Shown here one piece after another: positions 16,735-25,307 of a stretch of DNA of 37,903 bases. The notes under the pieces are model-generated. The model made no database searches, had not been told where the DNA came from, and saw only the letters and a list, made by a program, of their open reading frames with translations. Numbering within the stretch: position 1 is the first letter of the stretch; every line of letters starts with the position of its first letter. Location of the stretch: contig JAOTYV010000005.1 of NCBI GenBank assembly GCA_029861675.1, positions 1-37,903 on the forward strand, in the 5' to 3' direction. Origin of the DNA: Alphaproteobacteria bacterium. Its GTDB lineage: Bacteria > Pseudomonadota > Alphaproteobacteria > UBA8366. Position numbers and translations under genes: made by a program.

Positions 16735-16759
16735 GCGGGCGTGCGGATAGGCTCGTGCC

Positions 16760-17941
16760 CTACGCCTCTTTCAGCATCTCGCGGGCGATCACCAGTTGCA
16801 TGATCTGGCTGGTGCCTTCGTAGATCCGCAGCAGGCGGGCGTCGCGGAACAGGCGTTCGACCGCGGTGTCGGACATGTAGCCGTAGCCGCCATGGATCTG
16901 CACGGCCCGGTCGGCGATGCGCCACGCGGCTTCGGTCGCGAAATATTTGCAGCTCGCCGCTTCCTTGGTGATCGTCGCCCCACGATCGCGCAGCCGGGCG
17001 GTGCGCTCGGTCATCGCGCGCGCGGCGTAGCATTCGGCCTCGCTGTCGGCGAGCATGCCTTGAATAAGCTGAAAATCGCCGATCGGCTGGCCGAACTGCC
17101 GGCGGTCGCGGGCGTAGCGAACCGATTCCTCGATCAATCGCGTCGCCAGCCCGACCGCCACCGCGCTCATGTGCAAGCGTCCGTCGTCCAGCACCTTCAT
17201 CGCGGTGCGGAAGCCGCGCCCTTCCAAACCGCCTAGCAGGGCATTCGCCGGCACCCGGCAGTCCTCGAAGATGACATCGGCGACATGGCCGCCCTTCTGC
17301 CCCATCTTGCGCGGCGGCGGGCCGACGCTCAGGCCCGGCGTGCCCGCCTCGACCAGAAAGGCCGAGACACCGGAGGCCCGTTTCTGTTCCGGATCGGTCC
17401 GCGCCATGACGCAGAACAGCCCGGCGTCCGGCGCATTGGAAATGAACCGCTTGGTACCGTTGATGACATAGTCGCCGCCATCGCGGCGCGCGCTGGTCTT
17501 CAGACCGGCCGCATCGGAACCGCTGTCGGGTTCGGTCAGGCAGAAGGACACGATCATTTCGCCGGTGGCGATCCGCGGCAGATAGGCCGCCCGTTGCGCG
17601 TCGGTGCCGTCCAGCACGATCGACTTGCCGCCGACGCCCACCGTCGTGCCGAGCAGCGCCCGGTAGCTGGGCGAGGCGCGGCACAGTTCGAAGAGAATTT
17701 GCGTCTCCTCATTCATATTGAGGCCGAGCCCGCCATGAATTTCCGGCACCGATATGCCGAACAATCCCATTCGGCGCAGCGCGTCGACGATTTCATCCGG
17801 AACCCGCGCGGCCGCGTCCACTGCCGCTTCCGCCGGAATCAGCACGTCGTCCACAAGACGGCGGACGCTTTCCAGCAAAAGTTTCAGGGTCTCGGGATCG
17901 CGACCGGTTTCCGTATCCGGGATCGACAGATTTTGGGTCAT
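16760..17941 (-). CDS. canonical acyl-CoA dehydrogenase
   Basis: This 393-residue enzyme has the classic set: FCLTEPDSGSDAAGLKTSA (flavin and substrate loop), NGTKRFISNA, RRQFGQPIGDFQLIQ, QIHGGYGYM, and the C-terminal RIYEGTSQIMQLVIAREML containing the catalytic Glu of short/medium-chain dehydrogenases. In contrast to the three rightward dehydrogenases, this is a self-sufficient homotetramer type. It converges with the PimD-like gene across 25 bp and has a poor SD upstream of ATG 17941. It begins about 200 bp from, and diverges from, the TPP-decarboxylase pair. Its substrate is not predictable from sequence; a branched or short acyl-CoA is reasonable. Confidence 0.9.
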   Translation of the reverse strand: MTQNLSIPDTETGRDPETLKLLLESVRRLVDDVLIPAEAAVDAAARVPDEIVDALRRMGLFGISVPEIHGGLGLNMNEETQILFELCRASPSYRALLGTTVGVGGKSIVLDGTDAQRAAYLPRIATGEMIVSFCLTEPDSGSDAAGLKTSARRDGGDYVINGTKRFISNAPDAGLFCVMARTDPEQKRASGVSAFLVEAGTPGLSVGPPPRKMGQKGGHVADVIFEDCRVPANALLGGLEGRGFRTAMKVLDDGRLHMSAVAVGLATRLIEESVRYARDRRQFGQPIGDFQLIQGMLADSEAECYAARAMTERTARLRDRGATITKEAASCKYFATEAAWRIADRAVQIHGGYGYMSDTAVERLFRDARLLRIYEGTSQIMQLVIAREMLKEA

Positions 17942-18143
17942 TGGATGGTTGAAATGTTGTGGTTGTCCGGTGCCGGGAATAGACCTGCCGCGTACAACAC
18001 GGTACTGTCAAGGCGACCCGAAACGCCGGCGTCAACGCCGTCCCACAATCCGTTCAGCAAGCGCGGCCACCGAGCCCGGATGTCCACGGCTTGACGCAAT
18101 CGCACGAGGCTGAACAATAGCGCCAAAGACAGGGAGAAACGAC

Positions 18144-18674
18144 ATGGCCGATGCGCCCGCATGGCAGGATCAACTCTACGACCTGCTCCGACAACAAAAC
18201 GTAACGCAATTTTCCTACGTCCCGGATGCGGGACACCGGATCCTCATCAACCGGTCGATCGCCGATGCCGATGTGCATTCGGTTTCCGTCACGACGGAGG
18301 AGGAAGGCGTGGCCCTGCAGGCCGGCGCCCATCTCGGCGGCGCCCGCAGCGTCCTGCTGATGCAGAGCAGCGGCGTCGGCAACTGCGTGAACTTCTTTTC
18401 CCTGATCCAGCACGGGCGTTTCCCGTTCCTGACCTTCGTCAGCATGCGGGGCGATTTCGGCGAGGGTAATCCCTGGCAATACGCCATGGGACAAGCCACT
18501 CAGCCGGTTCTGGAAGCCTCGGGCATCACCTGTATCCGGGTGGATTCGCCGGACGAAGTGATCCCCGCCGCCCAAGCTGCCTGCACCATGGCCTTTCAAT
18601 CCGAACAAGCCATCGCCGTCCTGCTGACGCAAAAATTGCTCGGCGCGAAGGCCTTCTCGACGGGAGACGCATAA
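18144..18674 (+). CDS. TPP-dependent decarboxylase, alpha (PYR) subunit; sulfopyruvate/phosphonopyruvate decarboxylase-like
   Basis: This 176-residue protein is a stand-alone TPP-enzyme pyrimidine-binding domain. The acidic patch TTEEEGVALQAGAHLGG (50-66) contains the Glu that activates the cofactor aminopyrimidine, and VLLMQSSGVGNCVN follows. Size and motifs match ComD-like alpha subunits, in which the two halves of a decarboxylase are separate genes. Known relatives decarboxylate sulfopyruvate or phosphonopyruvate to the aldehyde; the substrate here is not proven. AGGGAGA six bases before ATG 18144 is a strong ribosome site. The beta-subunit ATG follows one base after this stop, so translation is probably coupled. 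Confidence 0.82.
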   Translation: MADAPAWQDQLYDLLRQQNVTQFSYVPDAGHRILINRSIADADVHSVSVTTEEEGVALQAGAHLGGARSVLLMQSSGVGNCVNFFSLIQHGRFPFLTFVSMRGDFGEGNPWQYAMGQATQPVLEASGITCIRVDSPDEVIPAAQAACTMAFQSEQAIAVLLTQKLLGAKAFSTGDA

Positions 18675-18675
18675 G

Positions 18676-19311
18676 ATGTCCAAAATGTCCAGCAAACCAG
18701 GATTACGCACGGGCCCGGAAGAAAAGGTCCAGGACGGCATGTTGGAACGCCGCCATGCGGTCAAGACGCTGTTGGGCGACACCAGCGACATTCTGATCGT
18801 GACCGGCCTCGCCGGCGCGAAGGACGATGTCCTGGCGGCCGCGGGCGATGTCCCCAACGCCTATACGCTGAGCGGCGCCATGGGCGCGGCGACGGCGATG
18901 GGCCTCGGCCTCGCCTTGGCGCAACCGGACAAGCGGGTGATCGTGGTGACTGGCGAAGGCGAGTTGCTGATGAATGTGGGCACACTCGCCTCGGTCGGCG
19001 TGTTGAACCCGCCGAACCTCAGCATCGTCTGCGTCGACAATGAGCGGTACGGCGAAACCGGCTGGCAGGAAAGCCACACCGGGCGCGGCGTCGATATGGC
19101 AAAGATGGCGGAAGGCGGCTGCATCCCCAATGTGCGGACCGTGACCAAGGAATCCGAGCTGAAAGACGCGGGCCAGATGTTGCGCGAGTCCAACGGCACC
19201 TCGTTCGTCCTCGTCAAAGTGGCTCCGACGGATGCGCCGTCGATCCACCGTTCGCGCGATGCGTCATGGCACAAGGGGCGATTCCGCGAGGCGCTGCTCG
19301 GCACAAACTAA
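18676..19311 (+). CDS. TPP-dependent decarboxylase, beta (PP) subunit; sulfopyruvate/phosphonopyruvate decarboxylase-like
   Basis: The 211-residue protein is a TPP-enzyme pyrophosphate-binding domain. The Mg-TPP motif is GEGELLMN (93-100) through VDNERYGETG (120-128); most families have GDG, so Asp is replaced by Glu. SGAMGAATAMGLGLALAQPDKRV is typical of the fold. It pairs with the alpha subunit upstream to make a heteromeric decarboxylase. The first 25 residues are a polar extension beyond the core. GGGAGA in the end of the alpha gene supplies the SD. A TauD-like dioxygenase starts 27 bp later with its own strong SD, so the three genes form one operon. Confidence 0.82.
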   Translation: MSKMSSKPGLRTGPEEKVQDGMLERRHAVKTLLGDTSDILIVTGLAGAKDDVLAAAGDVPNAYTLSGAMGAATAMGLGLALAQPDKRVIVVTGEGELLMNVGTLASVGVLNPPNLSIVCVDNERYGETGWQESHTGRGVDMAKMAEGGCIPNVRTVTKESELKDAGQMLRESNGTSFVLVKVAPTDAPSIHRSRDASWHKGRFREALLGTN

Positions 19312-19338
19312 GGACCAATTCCATACGGAGGCACGATC

Positions 19339-20217
19339 ATGACCGACACGGCGATCGACAGCATCATCGAAGTCCGCCCCAGCGGAGCGGCGCTGGGTGC
19401 GGAGATCGCCGGAGTCGACCTGTCGCGGCCTCTCAGCGACGCCGATTTCAGGACGATCGAGCAGGCCTTCAATACCCATTCGGTGATCTGCCTGCGCGAT
19501 CAGCATATCGGCGAGGACCGATTCCTGGCCTACTGCCGGCGGTTCGGCGAGGTCGAGATCAATTTCCTCACCCATTACGGCCATCCCGACTATCCGGAGA
19601 TCATGCAGGTCTCCAACATCCAGGAAAACGGCAAGAATATCGGCCATGCGGACGCCGGTCGCGTCTGGCATTCCGACATGTCCTATATGGACACGCCGCC
19701 GCGGGCGACAATCCTGCATGCATGCGAAGTGCCCATGGACGAAGAACGCGGTATCATCGGCGATACCCTGTTCAGCAGCGCCGTCGCCGCCTATGACGAC
19801 CTGCCGCAGGCGACGAAGGAACGCCTGGAAGGTCTGGTTGCGGTGCACCGTGTCTCGGAACGCCGCAAGAAAATCGGCACCGGCGCGCAGGACAACAAGT
19901 ACCGCGACGCGATGCCGGACGTCTTCCATCCGGTCGCCCGCACCCATCCCTTCACCGGCCGCAAGAGTATCTATGTGAGCGAAGGCGAATGCGTCGGCAT
20001 TCTGGACATGCCCGACGAAGAGGCGGCGCCTCTGTTGGCCGACCTCACCAAGCGCGTGATCGAAAAACGCTACCGGTACCGGCACAAATGGCAAAAGGGC
20101 GACGTGCTGATGTGGGATAACTGCGCCGTCCAGCATGTGGCGATCCACGACTACGAATGGCCCAAGCACCGGCGCATGATGCATCGGGTGACCGTCGGCG
20201 GCTCGACTACCTATTGA
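19339..20217 (+). CDS. TauD/TfdA family Fe(II)/2-oxoglutarate dioxygenase
   Basis: The 292-residue enzyme has the TauD/TfdA fold. The start motif (RPSGAALGAEIAGVDLS) is followed by metal ligands H111 and D113 in VWHSDMSY and the distal His near 266 (NCAVQHVAIHDY). An Arg near 283 (HRVTV) anchors 2-oxoglutarate. Family members hydroxylate carbon next to a heteroatom, releasing sulfite from taurine, phenol from aryloxyacetates and so on. CGGAGGC seven bases before ATG 19339 is a strong ribosome site. It is third in the operon with the split TPP decarboxylase. Dioxygenase plus keto-acid decarboxylase suggests two steps of one acid-degradation route. It converges with the O-antigen ligase gene. 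Confidence 0.88.
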   Translation: MTDTAIDSIIEVRPSGAALGAEIAGVDLSRPLSDADFRTIEQAFNTHSVICLRDQHIGEDRFLAYCRRFGEVEINFLTHYGHPDYPEIMQVSNIQENGKNIGHADAGRVWHSDMSYMDTPPRATILHACEVPMDEERGIIGDTLFSSAVAAYDDLPQATKERLEGLVAVHRVSERRKKIGTGAQDNKYRDAMPDVFHPVARTHPFTGRKSIYVSEGECVGILDMPDEEAAPLLADLTKRVIEKRYRYRHKWQKGDVLMWDNCAVQHVAIHDYEWPKHRRMMHRVTVGGSTTY

Positions 20218-20235
20218 GGCAGCGGGAGACCGTGC

Positions 20236-21474
20236 TCAACGCCCGGCGGGATCGTCGCGGTTCGCCATCAACAATAATACCACCAAGGCCGCGACCATGA
20301 ATTGGGCGCCGAGCCACCAGCTCTGCCACACGCTGAAACTCAGTTGCGCGGTAATAAATACGGAAACCATTGCCGCCGCGCCGGCTGCGCGCGCTACGGT
20401 GCTCCCCGATGAGCGGTGCAACCCGGCCGCCAGGAGAAGCCAAACCACGCCATAGATCGCGAGACCCGGGATGCCCAGCTCGAGGCGAACATGAAAGCTC
20501 GCATTGTGCGCGTGCAACGGCAGCGCCTGAACGTACTTCCGCTTGGGATGATTGCCGACCGACAGGATATCCTGGTAGCGGACATCTCCCCGGAGATTGT
20601 CCTCGCCACCCGGAATAACGCGGGAGGTATACAAACCCCACCCCAAATACGGCCGTTCATCGATGCGGCCCTGCACGAAGCGCCATATTGCCAACCGGTG
20701 AGCCAGCGAGTTGGGCAAGCCGGTACCGGCACTTTGCGCGCGCGCCGGCAGATCCAGCGAGCCGATCAAGGTCGGCGTCGAAATCGCGAGCAATGGCAGG
20801 ACGACCATCAATCCAAGCGTCGCCAAGCGCTTCAGGCGCAACGCGATAAGAAATACCAGCGTGGCGCATCCGAACGCGACAATCGCGGTATTCGCGCCGG
20901 TCATCAAAACCACAGCGCCCGCGAAGAGGGCGATTGCTGAACTCCAGAACCATTTCCCCTCCGCCAGGAGCCATCCGGCGACCGACGGCAGCAGCGCCAC
21001 GATAACGGAGCTGAATGGTCTGAACGCAAAAGTATAACTCTGCGCCGACGCATTTTCGCGCCAGGGCAGGCCGGAGAGGGTCGAATACCAAACGCGCCCG
21101 CCAAGCGAAATCCCGAGCGCGACCAATGCCCCCACACCAAGACCAATGAAGATGGAACGGCGATCCGACGGCGTGAGCCGCGGCATTGCGGCGCAAAGCA
21201 CCAATCCGGCACCGAACAGGCCGGCCAAGCGGCCAGCCCGCGATAGCGACAACACGGAATCGAACGACCAGATGGACGATAGCAAGCCCCACAACAACAG
21301 GGCGCCCGCCACGCCACCATAGGGCAGGACGGCGCGCCAATTCGCCGGGCGGCGCCAGATCAGGGCCACGACGCTCAGCACCAAAAGCAGCGCCGCAAGC
21401 CCCTTATTCGCCGTCAGCGCTACAACGGGAATCGGAAAGGCGAGCATGCCGGGCGCCAGGCACTTCAGCCGCAT
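20236..21474 (-). CDS. O-antigen ligase family (Wzy_C) membrane protein
   Basis: About 412 residues from ATG 21474 (GGAAG nine bases upstream); the frame continues to 21570 without family similarity. Around 10-12 hydrophobic helices flank one large periplasmic loop with RLAIWRFVQGRIDERPYLGWGLYTSR and a conserved HAHNASFHVRLELGIPG block. The R-x-x-I-W and H-x-H-N motifs are typical of WaaL-type ligases and polysaccharide polymerases (PF04932). The protein probably transfers or polymerises a lipid-linked glycan at the periplasmic face of the inner membrane. No LPS or capsule cluster surrounds it, so the glycan is unknown. Confidence 0.87.
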   Translation of the reverse strand: MRLKCLAPGMLAFPIPVVALTANKGLAALLLVLSVVALIWRRPANWRAVLPYGGVAGALLLWGLLSSIWSFDSVLSLSRAGRLAGLFGAGLVLCAAMPRLTPSDRRSIFIGLGVGALVALGISLGGRVWYSTLSGLPWRENASAQSYTFAFRPFSSVIVALLPSVAGWLLAEGKWFWSSAIALFAGAVVLMTGANTAIVAFGCATLVFLIALRLKRLATLGLMVVLPLLAISTPTLIGSLDLPARAQSAGTGLPNSLAHRLAIWRFVQGRIDERPYLGWGLYTSRVIPGGEDNLRGDVRYQDILSVGNHPKRKYVQALPLHAHNASFHVRLELGIPGLAIYGVVWLLLAAGLHRSSGSTVARAAGAAAMVSVFITAQLSFSVWQSWWLGAQFMVAALVVLLLMANRDDPAGR

Positions 21475-21682
21475 CCTCGCCGGCTTCCAGACCTCGTCAT
21501 ACAATGGACACCCCCAGTCACCGATCGACAGACGACCGCCGCTGCGCTCATCGCAATTCAGCGGCCGCAATCGATTCCATACTGTCTATAGCTTGAATGA
21601 CGTTATGACAGAATGGATTTTCTAATTTGAAGTGCTGGAGCGGATGATACGAGCCGTCGCCCGCCGGTGCTTGGAAGAGGGT

Positions 21683-22483
21683 TTATTCCGCCGGACCGCG
21701 CAAGCCGGCCATTATTTGCGTAATCTTCGCGTTGGTCTCTTTATCGAGTTTCTCGAACTGCGCCGCGAGTAAATCGCCCTCGATCCGAACCGTCTTGGCC
21801 CGCCCTTGAAACTCGATCGTTTCATCGGACAGCTCCAACACGAAATGGAAATCGAAATCGCGCATGCCGATCCGGTTGACGTCGCGGACTTTGATCAGGA
21901 AGCCCTTCGTACTCCAGTTGATAACCTCATACGGATGGTCGTTTACGAATATGCGCGCATCCTGACCGGAAACCCTGGGCGCGTCTCGACGGTCAATACC
22001 GCCCGACCAACTTCGCCGTTGCAGGACATTGACGAGCTGCCCGACCGCCGACGTCAAGGCGGCAAGCTTTTTGTCGCGCGAGGCGAGCTGATCTTGCAGG
22101 CCCGGCGGCGGCGGCGCCACCGATGCCTCCGCCGCTGTTTCGGTGCTTTCGGCGTCGGCCGCCCGCGTTCCCCCGGCCTTGCCGTTACCGGTCTCGGCCT
22201 CGCGGTCGACGGCCGGTTTCGACGGTGTCTCATCCTCTTCGACCGGTTGGTCCGGCACGCCAGCCGGCGCCTCCCCACCCGGCGCCGCCGGTCTGACTTC
22301 GCGCACGCGCTTGATCAAAGCCGTGACCAACGGAACGAGCGCCGGCGATTTGAACCCTTGCCGGCTGGTCACGAGGTCGAGCGCCTCACCCAACAGCAGC
22401 ATTTCCCGCTGAGGATCCGGTTCTCCCTTTAGCTTATCAAGACCGTCCGTCACGCACATATCGGGCACCGGCCTTACCGGCAA
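21683..22483 (-). CDS. PilZ-domain protein with long disordered linker
   Basis: The 266-residue protein has an N-terminal helical part (about 1-65), an acidic and Pro/Ala/Glu-rich linker (about 66-130), a short predicted coiled segment (LASRDKKLAALTSAVGQLVNVLQ), then a PilZ domain from about 160. Cyclic di-GMP motifs are RRDAPR (R-x-x-x-R type) and NWSTKG (D/N-x-S-x-x-G), so binding is plausible. The output target is unknown; motility or exopolysaccharide are the usual ones. The start is TTG 22483 with GAGG just upstream, or ATG 22459. It follows a 35-codon ORF by six bases, so the two are likely co-transcribed. Confidence 0.85.
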   Translation of the reverse strand: MPVRPVPDMCVTDGLDKLKGEPDPQREMLLLGEALDLVTSRQGFKSPALVPLVTALIKRVREVRPAAPGGEAPAGVPDQPVEEDETPSKPAVDREAETGNGKAGGTRAADAESTETAAEASVAPPPPGLQDQLASRDKKLAALTSAVGQLVNVLQRRSWSGGIDRRDAPRVSGQDARIFVNDHPYEVINWSTKGFLIKVRDVNRIGMRDFDFHFVLELSDETIEFQGRAKTVRIEGDLLAAQFEKLDKETNAKITQIMAGLRGPAE

Positions 22484-22489
22484 CCCGCC

Positions 22490-22597
22490 TCAACCACGAA
22501 ATGCAAAATATACGGCGAACATCCACGCCGGCGACGTTACGATAACCGTAAAACACGCCAGCCGTGTCATGATGACGATCGACTCCGACCAGTGCAT
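22490..22597 (-). CDS. 35-residue small hydrophobic protein upstream of the PilZ gene
   Basis: ATG 22597 is preceded by GGAGGAACAAGG, one of the best ribosome sites in the window. It opens a 35-codon frame ending at TGA 22490-22492. The product has a polar N-terminus (MHWSESIVIMTRL) and a hydrophobic stretch (ACFTVIVTSPAWMFAVYFAF) ending RG, compatible with one membrane span. It stops six bases before the TTG start of the PilZ gene, so it is either a membrane micro-partner or a translated leader. I know no family for it. Confidence 0.5.
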   Translation of the reverse strand: MHWSESIVIMTRLACFTVIVTSPAWMFAVYFAFRG

Positions 22598-22805
22598 CCT
22601 TGTTCCTCCGCGATTCTTATTCCTTGTTTTTCAAACGTATAAGATACGAAAGGATGGGATCAAACATCCAATCGGGCAGCAGGCCTGCGAAGGTGGAGTA
22701 ATCTGAATGGACGCGCCTGTTTGTGCTACCTCGCCGGCGCGAGAATCGCACAACTGGATTGGAAATGGGGCGCCGCGGCGCTCAACGGCCGCGCCGGGGA
22801 ACCGC

Positions 22806-23102
22806 TCAACCCTTTACGCGCAGGCTCCGAGGGATGCCGCCAACCCGGCCCGGCATGCCGGTGTTCGGTTCCGTCGCATAGTCTTGGTTCCACTCGCCCC
22901 GCCGCGGCCTGGCGGCATGGCGAAGAGCCGCGAGATCGGCGGTATCGAGCCCATAGACGCCACTGGGGCCTTCCACTTCCCGGACGGTCCCGCCGCCGTG
23001 AGACGCGATGCGCACGCGGCGCGCACGCCACTTCCATAGGATTGCTAGAGCAATCAATGCGGCGACAATGCCCAACGAAAGGGCAAGTATAACCCACGAC
23101 AT
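22806..23102 (-). CDS. small single-span membrane protein, unknown function
   Basis: The 98-residue protein starts at ATG 23102 behind GGGGAG at seven-base spacing; the frame open to 23516 upstream overlaps the divergent gene and is not coding. The N-terminus is a single hydrophobic helix (SWVILALSLGIVAALIALAILW) followed by a basic stop-transfer (KWRARRVR), giving N-out/C-in topology. A Gly/Arg-rich cytoplasmic tail follows with no recognised motif. It is not clearly linked to its neighbours. Composition of the tail (GEWNQDYATEPNTG) looks like ordinary coding sequence. Confidence 0.65.
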   Translation of the reverse strand: MSWVILALSLGIVAALIALAILWKWRARRVRIASHGGGTVREVEGPSGVYGLDTADLAALRHAARPRRGEWNQDYATEPNTGMPGRVGGIPRSLRVKG

Positions 23103-23366
23103 TTTGCTACTCCCCAGCCAGCCGTTTCTGTATTTCTTGTCAGTATTCTCGCCGCCCGGCAGGGGGCAGCAAAATAGCACCTCAGCACTACTCCTTATGG
23201 ATGGGAACCATTCGAAATGATGGGCGTGGCGCTCCGTTCGGAGTTCCCGATTCGAGAGAACCCACCGGCCGCCCACCCCACCGCGCCAGTCCGACCCGAT
23301 AGGATAGGTTTGTGCCGTCGGTACAGGCGGTGGCAAAATCGCTACAACACACTGGGAGCGTACGAC

Positions 23367-24413
23367 ATGGGAAACGAGCTTCAGGACTTGGTTTCCGGAC
23401 CTTCCGTCTGGCGCGGCGCCGATTTCGCCCAAAATGACAGTTGGATCCATGTCCTGACCGACGCCGAGCAGGCGGAATTGATCGAGGCCGTGGCGCAGGT
23501 CAAATCGAAGCGGCAACCATGCTACGAATTCGGCAGGGATGATTTCCCGCTCCCGCTCCTGGAATCCTCGTTTGCCCGATTTCTCGATGAATTGGAGGAC
23601 GGCCGGGGATTCGTTCTGGTGAGGGGAATCCCGGTTACGGCCCTGACGAACGAGGATCTATACCTTTTGTATTGGGGGCTCGGCGTCCACTTGGGAACAC
23701 CGCTCACGCAAAACCGCAAGGGTGAAAGGATCGTCGAAATTGCGGATCGCGGCATCCCCTATGGCAAGCAGGTTCGCGGATACACGACCGACGCTCGGCT
23801 CATGCCACATAGCGATGCTGCGGACCTTGTAGCCCTGCTTTGTGTTCGTCCGGCCAAAACCGGGGGCGCGAGTTGCATCGCCAGCGGTATGACCATTTAC
23901 AATGAAATCGTGCGGCACCATCCCGAATACCTTGATGTGCTCCGCCGGGGATTTCGCCATAACATGCGGGGCGAAGGCGCGTCGGGCGACCCCAACGAGG
24001 TGACCAACAATGTCATCCCCGTATTCAGCTATTTCGCCGGCAAGCTGAGCTGCCATTTCAACCGCCGCCTGATCGAACAAGGAGCGGAGAAGACGGGGCA
24101 GCCACTATCGGCGCTCGAAAAAGCCGCCATCGATCATGTGAATGCGCTTGCCATGTCTCCGGATGTTCGCTTCGACATGGATTTCAAGACCGGCGACATG
24201 CAACTCTTGAACAATCATTCGGTGCTGCATTCGCGCCAGGCCTTCAAGGATGATCCTGCGGCGCCGTACGGGAGGCGGCTGCTGCGGCTTTGGACCAATA
24301 TGCCGAATGGGCGGCCGCTCGCGCCTGAATACGCGGACCGAACCAATAACGGACCGCGCGGCGGCATGCCCGTTGCCTCCGATACGGATGAGCCGGAAAA
24401 TTTCGGGCGGTAG
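23367..24413 (+). CDS. TauD/TfdA family dioxygenase (clavaminate synthase-like)
   Basis: The 348-residue protein starts at ATG 23367 (GGGAG eight bases upstream); the open frame back to 23217 is non-homologous and overlaps the promoter region. HxD metal ligands are H148 and D150 in RLMPHSDAADL. The distal His lies in LLNNHSVLHSR, with an Arg-rich segment after it (YGRRLLRLW). The TauD-type segment GFVLVRGIPV precedes them. It resembles the branch that acts on amino-acid-like or betaine-like substrates, only distantly related to the enzyme at 19.3 kb. It stands alone: the upstream gene diverges and the downstream region is AT-rich, so the substrate is not suggested by context. Confidence 0.85.
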   Translation: MGNELQDLVSGPSVWRGADFAQNDSWIHVLTDAEQAELIEAVAQVKSKRQPCYEFGRDDFPLPLLESSFARFLDELEDGRGFVLVRGIPVTALTNEDLYLLYWGLGVHLGTPLTQNRKGERIVEIADRGIPYGKQVRGYTTDARLMPHSDAADLVALLCVRPAKTGGASCIASGMTIYNEIVRHHPEYLDVLRRGFRHNMRGEGASGDPNEVTNNVIPVFSYFAGKLSCHFNRRLIEQGAEKTGQPLSALEKAAIDHVNALAMSPDVRFDMDFKTGDMQLLNNHSVLHSRQAFKDDPAAPYGRRLLRLWTNMPNGRPLAPEYADRTNNGPRGGMPVASDTDEPENFGR

Positions 24414-24496
24414 AAGCGTTTGCGGTACGATTGAGAGTGTTGATCAGGTCTTCATCGCAGGATACTGATTAAACGCTTGAGATCTTATTGTATTTT

Positions 24497-24517
24497 TATT
24501 TGACATATTTTCAAATA
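24497..24517. promoter_or_regulatory. palindromic operator-like site in the AT-rich gap before the MlaC-like gene
   Basis: TATTTGA (24497-24503) and TCAAATA (24511-24517) are perfect inverted arms separated by seven bases, in an unusually AT-rich 230-bp gap. The spacing is one base more than an FNR/FixK site, so I do not assign a regulator. It lies about 20-40 bases upstream of a candidate promoter. Confidence 0.35.
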
Positions 24518-24534
24518 TTCTTGATCGATACTCA

Positions 24535-24564
24535 TTGTTGCCTAAAGTCCAACAATTATATAAT
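24535..24564 (+). promoter_or_regulatory. candidate promoter of the MlaC-like gene
   Basis: TTGTTG (24535-24540) and a perfect TATAAT (24559-24564) are separated by 18 bases and lie 80 bp before the MlaC-like ATG. They sit in AT-rich DNA that stands out in this GC-rich genome. Assigned by eye. Confidence 0.4.
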
Positions 24565-24643
24565 AGGAAACCTAAGTTCAAAGCTAAATCGATAGGTACG
24601 CTCGATCGCCCTGCCAAATCCCGCCCACAACCATGCCGTTAGT

Positions 24644-25285
24644 ATGAAAGCCGTCAGTCGGATGACCGCGATGCGAAATCTCGTCTTAGTAATGCTGGTC
24701 AGTGTTTGGTTATTCCAACCTGCCTCGGCGGCGGAAAAAACGTCGCCGGATGTCGCCAGGGAATTTATCCAGCGCCTCGGCAATGAGGCCGTAAAACTTC
24801 TCGCCGATAAGGAGCTTCCGCTGGCTCAACGGGAAGCGAAGATTCGCGAACTCCTGCGCGGCAATTTCGATTTCAGGACGATCGGCCGGTTCGTTCTCGG
24901 CAAGTCCTGGCGGCGCGCCACATCGGATCAACGGGCGGATTATCTAACGCTCTTTAGCGAATTCGTGCTGCGCACCTATGCGCGGCGGATCGGCGGCTAT
25001 GCAAATGACGCGTTTAAAATCACATCGGCAACGCCGTTGGGACGCAGTGACGCGATCATTGTCACCGCCATTGCCCAACCGGTCGGGCCGGCGATTCGGG
25101 CCGGCTGGCGCGTTCGAAACAATGGCGGGAATGACTACAAAATAATCGATGTGATGGTCGAAAAAGTAAGCATGGCTGCGACGCAACGTTCCGAATACGA
25201 CGCGATTGTGCGGCAGCGGGGCGTAGATGGTTTGATCGAGTTGCTGCGCGCGAAAGTCGGCAGTTACTCGGCACAACCGTCCTAA
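24644..25285 (+). CDS. MlaC/Ttg2D family periplasmic phospholipid-binding protein
   Basis: The 213-residue protein has a signal peptide (hydrophobic core LVLVMLVSVWLF, cleavage near ASAA) and a full MlaC domain: AREFIQRLGNEAVKLLADKEL, FDFRTIGRFVLGKSWRRAT, F..LF..FVLRTYARRI, and a C-terminal YDAIVRQRGVDGLIELLRAK. MlaC proteins ferry phospholipids between outer-membrane MlaA and inner-membrane MlaFEDB, and some relatives (HpnM) sit in hopanoid clusters. No Mla permease or hopanoid genes are nearby, so it is an orphan copy. The start could be 24644, or the Met codons at 24662 or 24671; none has a clear SD. It lies 22 bp ahead of a Sel1-repeat gene, probably one operon. Confidence 0.85.
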   Translation: MKAVSRMTAMRNLVLVMLVSVWLFQPASAAEKTSPDVAREFIQRLGNEAVKLLADKELPLAQREAKIRELLRGNFDFRTIGRFVLGKSWRRATSDQRADYLTLFSEFVLRTYARRIGGYANDAFKITSATPLGRSDAIIVTAIAQPVGPAIRAGWRVRNNGGNDYKIIDVMVEKVSMAATQRSEYDAIVRQRGVDGLIELLRAKVGSYSAQPS

Positions 25286-25307
25286 CGCCGCGATCGGGAG
25301 AGACGCA

